Assembly (NCBI GenBank): GCA_028279245.1
Contig: JANQOE010000022.1
Location: forward strand, 35,927 to 99,926
DNA length: 64,000 nucleotides
Origin: Alphaproteobacteria bacterium
Lineage (GTDB): Bacteria > Pseudomonadota > Alphaproteobacteria > UBA6615
Direction of reading: 5' to 3'
Shown here: one piece after another, positions 58,842 to 64,000 of the stretch
Layout of the letters: the number at the start of each line of letters is the position of its first letter
How positions within the stretch are numbered: the stretch's first letter is position 1
Made by a program: the position numbers and the translations under genes
The notes under the pieces: model-generated
Told to the model about the DNA's origin: nothing
Database searches by the model: none
What the model saw: only the letters and a program-made list of their open reading frames with translations

Positions 58842-59870
58842 CTAGTCGTCGCCGCTGGTTATCCTTTTCGCCAGGTCGAAGAAGCCCTTTTTACGGGGGG
58901 AGCTGATGCCCCAGTTGACCGGGACGCTCTGGTAGCCATCGTCGAAACCTTCGCCGTCCATGCGGTAGTCGAAGTAACCCCAGGACGCGTACTCGCCGAC
59001 CGCGGCGACGAAGTTATTGTCCGGCTTGTCGAAGTCGAAATGGTCATCCTCGTTGAATAGGATTGGCATCGGACGGTAGCCCTCGAGTTCGCGGGTCCGT
59101 CTGACCATTTCCCGGATGTAGTCCGGGTCCTCGACACTGTTGCCGTGGACCAGAACGAAGTCGCTCGATTTGACGACGTTGGTCTTCGGCACGGTGCGGC
59201 CGCCGTAGCTGGTGCCTACCAGAAGACGGCGGCCGTCGACGGTGCGTGCCTTGGCGCGTTCGATTGATTCATGCACGCCATCGGGCATCAGCAGCGGCTG
59301 CTGGTAGCGAATATTGCACTCGTTGTTGATCTCCAGCAGGACGTTGCGGTAGCCGCGCTGCAGGATCCAGTCGGCGGTGTTGTCGATGGCGGCCTCGACC
59401 GCGGCGGCGTCGTTCAACACCTTCTCCTGCCCGAAATAGAAGATCCCGACGATCGGAATCATGCCGAGGTCGTCGGCGTGGTCGAGGATACGGGCGAGCC
59501 GGCCCATGAAGTCGTCACGCAAAGCGCCTTCCGGCGTGATTGCCGAATTGATCCAGGGCTGGGCCTTTGAGTAACCGTAGGGGCTGCCGCCTTGCAGATT
59601 GATGGTGAAGCCGAGGACACCGTGATCGCGCCATAGGTGCATGTTCTCGATGAACTCGCCGGTGTTGCGGTCGGGGTCCCACTTGTCGGTGTCCGGGTAG
59701 ACCCATTGGGCGGCCGTTTCGGGGTTCAGGTCGTCGAAGATGCCCTGCACCATGCGGGTGTTCATCAGCAGGCCTTCGATGCGCTTGCCGCGCCAGGTGA
59801 TACCCGGATAGGTCACCTGCCCATTGATAAAGAACTGGTCGCCACGGATTTCGATACTGGTCTTGCTCAT
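58842..59870 (-). CDS. Clan GH-A-type glycosidase-like protein
   Basis: A 342-residue protein whose pattern fits a TIM-barrel hydrolase. LLEINNECN (Asn183-Glu184) looks like the Asn-Glu acid/base motif at the end of strand 4 and PILFNEDDHF (Glu274) like the strand 7 nucleophile, as in clan GH-A. It lacks a signal peptide, so it would act on imported oligosaccharides in the cytoplasm. No known GH family matches clearly; the N-terminal RGDQFFINGQVTYPGITW resembles the substrate-side strand of GH5-like or DUF4038-like proteins. GGGAG precedes the ATG. It is the last gene of the ABC operon at 63133-58842. Confidence 0.68.
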   Translation of the reverse strand: MSKTSIEIRGDQFFINGQVTYPGITWRGKRIEGLLMNTRMVQGIFDDLNPETAAQWVYPDTDKWDPDRNTGEFIENMHLWRDHGVLGFTINLQGGSPYGYSKAQPWINSAITPEGALRDDFMGRLARILDHADDLGMIPIVGIFYFGQEKVLNDAAAVEAAIDNTADWILQRGYRNVLLEINNECNIRYQQPLLMPDGVHESIERAKARTVDGRRLLVGTSYGGRTVPKTNVVKSSDFVLVHGNSVEDPDYIREMVRRTRELEGYRPMPILFNEDDHFDFDKPDNNFVAAVGEYASWGYFDYRMDGEGFDDGYQSVPVNWGISSPRKKGFFDLAKRITSGDD

Positions 59871-59900
59871 GCCTTGCTCCCAGAAGAAGAAGTTTTGTCG

Positions 59901-60806
59901 CTAGTTCTTGACCGAGCCGGCGGTCAGTCCGGACACCAGCCAACGCTGCATGAAAATGAACATGATCAGCGCCGGTACGGTGGCCAGGACGCAGGCGGCC
60001 ATGAAGGCGTTGACGTAAGTGATGCCGCCGCCTTCGCTGGCGAAATCGCCGATGCCGACCTGGATGGTTTTCATCTCGCCGGAACTGACCAGCAGGCTGG
60101 CCCACAGGAAATCGTTCCAGGCGTTGAGGAAGGTGAAGATGCCGACGGCGGCGATACCCGGCGCGGAGACCGGCAGGACGACGCGCCAGAAGGCGGAGAA
60201 GTAGCCGCAACCGTCGACCATCGCCGCCTCCGCCAGTTCCGGCGGACAGCTTGACTGGAAATAGCCGCGCAGCAGCAGCACCGCAAACGGCAGCGAGAAG
60301 CCGACATAGGCGATGATCACGCCGGTGTAGGTGTTCAGCAGATGCAGATCCTGGATGATCGAATAGATCGGAAAGACGCGGGTGATCGGCGGGATCAACT
60401 GGGTGACGAGGATCAGCGTCAGGATTGTGGTGGCACCCGGAAAGCGAAAGCGCGACAGGACGTAGGCCGCAGTGGCGGCCATCGCGGTGGCGACGACCGA
60501 GGCGACCAGCGAGACGAGCGTCGAATTGAACAGGTAGCGCCAGATGGGGATCAGGACGCCGGCGTCGTTGTAAGCCGACAGGGTGAAGGAAGACGGGATC
60601 CATTGGGGCGGCATCTGCCGGATGTCGAAGCTGGTCTGGAAGGAGCTCTTCAACATCCAGAAAACCGGTAACAGGATGTAGATCAGCAGCAGACCGGCGA
60701 CGACGATCACCACCGCCTTGGTCATCATGTCCGCTTTGGAGGATGGCCCCGACTCCCGCGCACGGCCGCCGACGAAGGTCGATAGGGTGTCGGCAATGCC
60801 GGTCAC
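59901..60806 (-). CDS. Carbohydrate ABC transporter permease (MalG/UgpE type)
   Basis: A 301-residue inner-membrane permease with six helices. The EAA loop reads LAEAAMVDGCGYFSAFWRVV. A 30-residue hydrophilic N-terminus precedes the first helix (AVVIVVAGLLLIYILLPVFW). The start is GTG 60806, overlapping the stop of the upstream permease (GTGA). It is the second permease of a CUT1-type importer with no ATPase gene in the locus. Confidence 0.92.
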   Translation of the reverse strand: MTGIADTLSTFVGGRARESGPSSKADMMTKAVVIVVAGLLLIYILLPVFWMLKSSFQTSFDIRQMPPQWIPSSFTLSAYNDAGVLIPIWRYLFNSTLVSLVASVVATAMAATAAYVLSRFRFPGATTILTLILVTQLIPPITRVFPIYSIIQDLHLLNTYTGVIIAYVGFSLPFAVLLLRGYFQSSCPPELAEAAMVDGCGYFSAFWRVVLPVSAPGIAAVGIFTFLNAWNDFLWASLLVSSGEMKTIQVGIGDFASEGGGITYVNAFMAACVLATVPALIMFIFMQRWLVSGLTAGSVKN

Positions 60807-61705
60807 GGGCCGACCGCCTTGGCCTGACTGCGGATGTAGAAGACGCAGATGATGCCAGTGAGGATGAGGATCAGGCCGCTGGCGGCGGAGCCGGTGTCGA
60901 AGCGGAAGAAGGTGAACGCCTCGTTGTAGGAATAGACCGCCATGATGTTGGTGAGGTTCTGCGGCCCGCCGCCGGTCATGATGAAGTTGATCTCGAAGTG
61001 GCCGAGGCCGGTCATGGTCAGCAGGATCAGCAAGACGACCAGGACCGGACGCAACAGCGGCAACGTAATGTAGCGGAACTTCTGCAGCAGGGTGGCGCCG
61101 TCAACTTCCGCCGCCTCGTAGAGATCGCGGGGAATCGACTGCAAGCCGGCGAGCAGGAAGATCACGACAAACGGCAGGCCGTTCCAAACGCGGACCGCGG
61201 CGACCGACAGCATCGGGATGCTGAACGGACCCCAGGTGTTTTTGTCGGTCAGGAACTTGATGTTGGTGTCGATCCAACCCCACTCGCGCAGCAGGAAGTT
61301 GATCGGGCTGCGGTCGGTGTTGAGCAGCCACATCCAGATGGCGGCGGCGACGACCGGAGGGACGAACCAGGGGACGCAGACCAGCATGCGCACAAAGGTG
61401 CGGCCGCGGAAGTTGGCGCTGAGCAACTGCGAGAACAGCAACCCCATGGCCACCACCGTCGAGACGGCGATGGCGGTGAATAGCACCGTGTTGATCACCG
61501 TCTGCACAAACCTTTCGTCCTGCATCACGGTGATGTAGTTGCGCAGCCCGACGAACGGCGTGCCGTGCTCCCGCACGCGGATAAGGTCGAACTCCAGGAA
61601 GCTCATCTGCAGCGACGCGAGCATCGGGTAGATGCCCAGCACGATGGTGAACAGCAGCGCCGGGGCCACCATCAAATAGCAAAAGATGCGCTGCTGCCGC
61701 TTCAC
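60803..61705 (-). CDS. Carbohydrate ABC transporter permease (MalF/UgpA type)
   Basis: A 300-residue permease with six helices and the EAA loop YEAAEVDGATLLQKFRYITL. The N-terminal helix (IFCYLMVAPALLFTIVLGIY) and TVINTVLFTAIAVSTVVAMG segments are typical of UgpA. The start is GTG 61705. It is 85 nt after the binding-protein gene, with a hairpin (61749-61776) in that gap, and its stop overlaps the next permease. Confidence 0.92.
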   Translation of the reverse strand: MKRQQRIFCYLMVAPALLFTIVLGIYPMLASLQMSFLEFDLIRVREHGTPFVGLRNYITVMQDERFVQTVINTVLFTAIAVSTVVAMGLLFSQLLSANFRGRTFVRMLVCVPWFVPPVVAAAIWMWLLNTDRSPINFLLREWGWIDTNIKFLTDKNTWGPFSIPMLSVAAVRVWNGLPFVVIFLLAGLQSIPRDLYEAAEVDGATLLQKFRYITLPLLRPVLVVLLILLTMTGLGHFEINFIMTGGGPQNLTNIMAVYSYNEAFTFFRFDTGSAASGLILILTGIICVFYIRSQAKAVGP

Positions 61706-61748
61706 GGCACCTCCGTCCTAGGCGGACACTTTGCAGTCAGGAGAAATC

Positions 61749-61776
61749 CTCCGGGGAGCCCGAGGACTCCCCGGAG
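61749..61776 (-). terminator. Intra-operon hairpin after the binding-protein gene
   Basis: CTCCGGGGAG (61749-61758) and CTCCCCGGAG (61767-61776) form a perfect 10-bp stem with an 8-nt loop, 14 nt after the receptor stop on the minus strand. No U-tract of note follows before the permease start. It should stabilise the receptor message or limit read-through. Confidence 0.65.
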
Positions 61777-61789
61777 CCGAGACCAGTCG

Positions 61790-63133
61790 TTAGTTGGCGC
61801 GATCCATCTCGGCTTGCATGTTTTTCTCTGCCGCGGGCAACAGTTCTTCCAGGTCCTCTTGCTCGACGATGCCGCTGTACATCATGTCGTAGATGACCGC
61901 GCCCGGCTGCGGCGCTATGAGGGCGTTCCAGACCGGAGACGGATGCTGCGAGGTGCGGCCGTTTTCAAGGGTCGCCGTCAGTGTCTGCTTCCACTCCGTG
62001 TCACCCCAGAAGTCGGTGGCCATCACGGCCCGCTTCGGGTTGACGTTGCCGGTGCCTTCGCTGAGCCGCTGCATACTGTCGTCACGGCTGAGGAACTCGA
62101 GCCATTGCACGCAAGCCTCGACATTCTCGGACCCGCGCAGCACGCCAAAGTAGCCAGCGCCGCTATAGGTGTCCCGATCCTCCGGGCCCTGCGGCGCGAT
62201 AGCCAGCGCCCACTTGCCCTCCAGCTCCGGAAACTCTCGGGCGATGCGGGCCGGCCAGGCGACCGGCACGCTGCCGATCATGGCGACGGTGCCGGCGACG
62301 AACTCGTCGAACGGCTCGTGGCCCTTCTCCATGAACTCCGGCGTGACGACCTTGTGCTCGTGGACCATGTCGCGCATCCACGACAAGGCGGTGCGCATCG
62401 CTTCGTTGTCGATGGTCGCGGTGCTGCCGTCTTCGGTCATGAAGTCGCCGCCAGCCTGCCAGTAATAGGGCACGAGGGCCTGACCGGCGTTGCCGGGACC
62501 GAAGGAATAACCCCACCGCTCGACGTTGCCGTTGCCGTCGCGTTTGGTCAGCGCCTTCGACGCGGTGACCAGGTCCTCCCAGGTGTCAGGGGCGGCCAGA
62601 CCGGCCTCTGCAAACAGGTCGGTGCGGTAAAGGATCGGGCGGATATCGACGCGCCAAGGGATGCCGTAGAACTCGCCCTCCCAGTTCACGTCCTGCAGGC
62701 TGCCGGTGAAGAACTCGTCTTCCAGGTTCGGCCAGCGGTCGCGGAACTCGGTGATCGGCCGCGGGCCGAACTCCTCACCGCCGATGCCGGAGAAGGAGTG
62801 CAGCCAGAACATGTCGGCGCAATCCGGTGCGGCACCGCCTTGGGCCACCGTCAGCCAAGTGTTGAACGCCTGGGACCAGTTGACGATTTCGTGCTGCACC
62901 TCGATGCCACTCTCAGCCTCGAAGTCCTCCACCAACCCGGCGATGACCTCGCGCCAGGCGATGAGGTCCCCATAGTGCTGGGTCCAAAACTCGATCTTCT
63001 GGGCCTGCGCGGGCACCGGCGAAAAAGTGGCCGCAGCGACGATGGCGACGGCGGAAACTCCGGTCGCGAGGCCCAGGTGTTTGAAATGCCGCCGGGCCGC
63101 TCCGTCTCGGCAGGTGTGCGTGTTGCAAGGCAT
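61790..63133 (-). CDS. Carbohydrate ABC transporter binding protein (CUT1)
   Basis: A 447-residue periplasmic receptor. The signal peptide has a long polar n-region (MPCNTHTCRDGAARRHFKHL) and a hydrophobic core (LATGVSAVAIVAAATFSPVP) cleaved near AQAQ. The mature N-terminus KIEFWTQHYGDLIAW and WLTVAQGGAAPDCADMFWLH are typical of cluster-B sugar receptors. ATG 63133 follows GGAGGAACG; a GTG 18 nt upstream overlaps that ribosome site and is rejected. It heads the operon with two permeases and the glycosidase-like gene, so its ligand is probably an oligosaccharide. Confidence 0.92.
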   Translation of the reverse strand: MPCNTHTCRDGAARRHFKHLGLATGVSAVAIVAAATFSPVPAQAQKIEFWTQHYGDLIAWREVIAGLVEDFEAESGIEVQHEIVNWSQAFNTWLTVAQGGAAPDCADMFWLHSFSGIGGEEFGPRPITEFRDRWPNLEDEFFTGSLQDVNWEGEFYGIPWRVDIRPILYRTDLFAEAGLAAPDTWEDLVTASKALTKRDGNGNVERWGYSFGPGNAGQALVPYYWQAGGDFMTEDGSTATIDNEAMRTALSWMRDMVHEHKVVTPEFMEKGHEPFDEFVAGTVAMIGSVPVAWPARIAREFPELEGKWALAIAPQGPEDRDTYSGAGYFGVLRGSENVEACVQWLEFLSRDDSMQRLSEGTGNVNPKRAVMATDFWGDTEWKQTLTATLENGRTSQHPSPVWNALIAPQPGAVIYDMMYSGIVEQEDLEELLPAAEKNMQAEMDRAN

Positions 63134-63344
63134 GGCGCTTCGTTCCTCCACGGTTGTGCCGGTTGCTGACGAATGTGTTCCGCCTTTTGTTGCGGCGGTT
63201 CTTTTCGGCTTTCACGAATTGAAGACAACTGAAATACATTCGTCAATACGCAGACGCATACATTGTAGATTCGTACATTATGCGTAGTTGGTTTGAGGTG
63301 CGGCGTGACCGCGCCTTGGCTTGTCAGAGAATCGGGGACGTCAA

Positions 63345-63680
63345 CTAGCCGGCGGTGGCTGGCGCTGCGGCTTGGGCCTCGGCGAGGAAGGCGCTGACGG
63401 CGGCGGGGTCGACGAAGGCGCCGGCGAGCAAGCTGCCGGCGAGCAGGAACAGCGCTTCGTCCCAACGGGTCAGGTGATCCGAACTGAACCGCTCGCGCGC
63501 GATGAGCGCGAAGGTGCCGGTAAACAGCGCCGCCCAATGCAGCAGCGCGCTGAGAGTCGCCAGCATCAGTTGGGCCGGAACTAGCGAGGCGACGAAGACC
63601 GCGATGGCCGATATCAGCGCGACGCGGACGAGCGCGCCGCGGTTCGGGCCGTGAAAGAGGCTCGGCGTGTGGCTATTCAT
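63345..63680 (-). CDS. Small membrane protein, 111 aa
   Basis: A 111-residue protein with three hydrophobic segments (LVRVALISAIAVFVASLVPA, LMLATLSALLHWAALFTGTF and EALFLLAGSLLAGAFV) and Ala-rich ends. The start ATG 63680 (MNSHTPSLFHGPNRG) has GGAGGGG 12 nt upstream; the frame extends to 63716. No family recognised; inner membrane is likely. Confidence 0.65.
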   Translation of the reverse strand: MNSHTPSLFHGPNRGALVRVALISAIAVFVASLVPAQLMLATLSALLHWAALFTGTFALIARERFSSDHLTRWDEALFLLAGSLLAGAFVDPAAVSAFLAEAQAAAPATAG

Positions 63681-63785
63681 CGTCCAACACCCCTCCGGCA
63701 AGCGATGCGAACCCACCAGACCCGACAGGCATCTGGCCTCCTCTTATATATTGGGATTGGCCGGGTTGACCGCAAGTTGCGGCGG

Positions 63786-64000
63786 TTATTCGCGGCTGTC
63801 GCACCAGGCTTTGATGACCGCGCGCAGGTCGGGTTTGCGGGCTTTCACGTCGGCTAGGGTTTCGAAATACATGTAGCGGACGGTGCTGCCGCCGCCGACG
63901 AGATGTGGGTGGTCGCCGGGGGTCGTTGCGCCGCGGTGGAACATCAGGCTGACCTTCTTCTTGGTGTTCGGATTGGTGCTGGCGATGGTGCCTTGGATGG
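63786..64000 (-). CDS. DUF1801-like protein, N-terminus beyond window
   Basis: The 71 C-terminal codons of a minus-strand gene that enters from beyond 64000. Its end, KKKVSLMFHRGA followed by a short loop, GSTVRYMYFETLADVKARKP and a final helix AVIKAWCDSRE, resembles the C-terminal half of DUF1801 (YdhG-like) proteins, small alpha/beta proteins of unknown role. Only the C-terminus is visible, so the family call is provisional. Confidence 0.65.
   Translation of the reverse strand, partial: IQGTIASTNPNTKKKVSLMFHRGATTPGDHPHLVGGGSTVRYMYFETLADVKARKPDLRAVIKAWCDSRE

Noticed and set aside
61565..63169. 534-codon plus-strand open frame
   Set aside because: Antisense to the sugar receptor and the permease; no motif or start signal.
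1..64000. CRISPR array, prophage, rRNA operon or complete insertion sequence
   Set aside because: No spaced direct repeats, no integrase or transposase frame and no rRNA segments were seen on either strand.

Overview
The window is GC-rich, densely coded DNA from one bacterial chromosome, most likely an alphaproteobacterium. The supports are GC-rich codon use throughout, TRAP and ABC importers in large numbers, a phnF-phnGHIJKLM order with a DUF1045 gene, an alginate locus resembling the Agrobacterium Atu3025 region, and dispersed palindromic repeats of the CCTTCGACA type. The genus cannot be fixed from the sequence. I see no phage, no intact insertion sequence, no CRISPR array and no rRNA; there is one tRNA, tRNA-Glu(UUC).

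Layout. 1-5908: a minus-strand unit with an N-formylglutamate amidohydrolase-like enzyme, a TRAP transporter (dctQ, dctM, dctP) and a partial glutamine-synthetase-family gene, next to a divergent RpiR regulator. 5915-10074: small catabolic genes (DapA-type aldolase/dehydratase, RraA-type aldolase, MFS carrier, D-2-hydroxyacid dehydrogenase). 10183-14097: small hypotheticals, an enolase-superfamily enzyme, a GNAT acetyltransferase and a TPR protein. 14203-22034: carbon-phosphorus lyase locus, with phnF and a PhnZ-like HD oxygenase diverging from phnG-H-I-J-K-L-M and a 2H-phosphoesterase-type gene; no phnCDE transporter or phnN is present. 22031-24330: a zinc-ribbon microprotein, a diacylglycerol-kinase-family gene, tRNA-Glu and two tandem tiny membrane proteins.

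24451-36381: an alginate-type utilisation locus. It holds a glucarate-dehydratase-like enzyme, a GntR/FCD regulator, an AlgS-M1-M2-Q2-type ABC importer, a PL15 oligoalginate lyase whose catalytic residues fall at the same residue numbers I recall for Atu3025, an SDR likely to reduce the unsaturated uronate product, a D-hydroxyacid dehydrogenase and a sugar isomerase/epimerase. 36439-40722: envelope and hypothetical genes (30-residue membrane protein, DUF1344, trypsin-like lipoprotein, heptad-repeat coiled coil, VanZ-like protein). 41032-47809: LacI regulator, a ribose/AI-2-type ABC importer and a D-tagatose/D-allulose 3-epimerase-type enzyme. 47806-50388: a Cpx-like two-component system divergent from a Spy/CpxP-like periplasmic protein, with TTTGC repeats between them. 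50582-54549: a second ribose/fructose-type ABC importer. 54695-58808: an acyltransferase, cbpA-cbpM and a PhyH dioxygenase, with palindromic repeats. 58842-63133: an ABC importer without its own ATPase, followed by a clan GH-A-type glycosidase-like gene. 63345-64000: a small membrane protein and a partial DUF1801-like gene.

The overall theme is scavenging: four ABC sugar or oligosaccharide importers, one TRAP importer, phosphonate breakdown and several enzymes that feed keto-deoxy sugars and acids into central metabolism. In every ABC operon a strong hairpin lies 12-31 nt after the binding-protein gene, which would favour extra binding protein over the membrane parts. Functions are assigned from motifs and remembered family features; no database search was possible.
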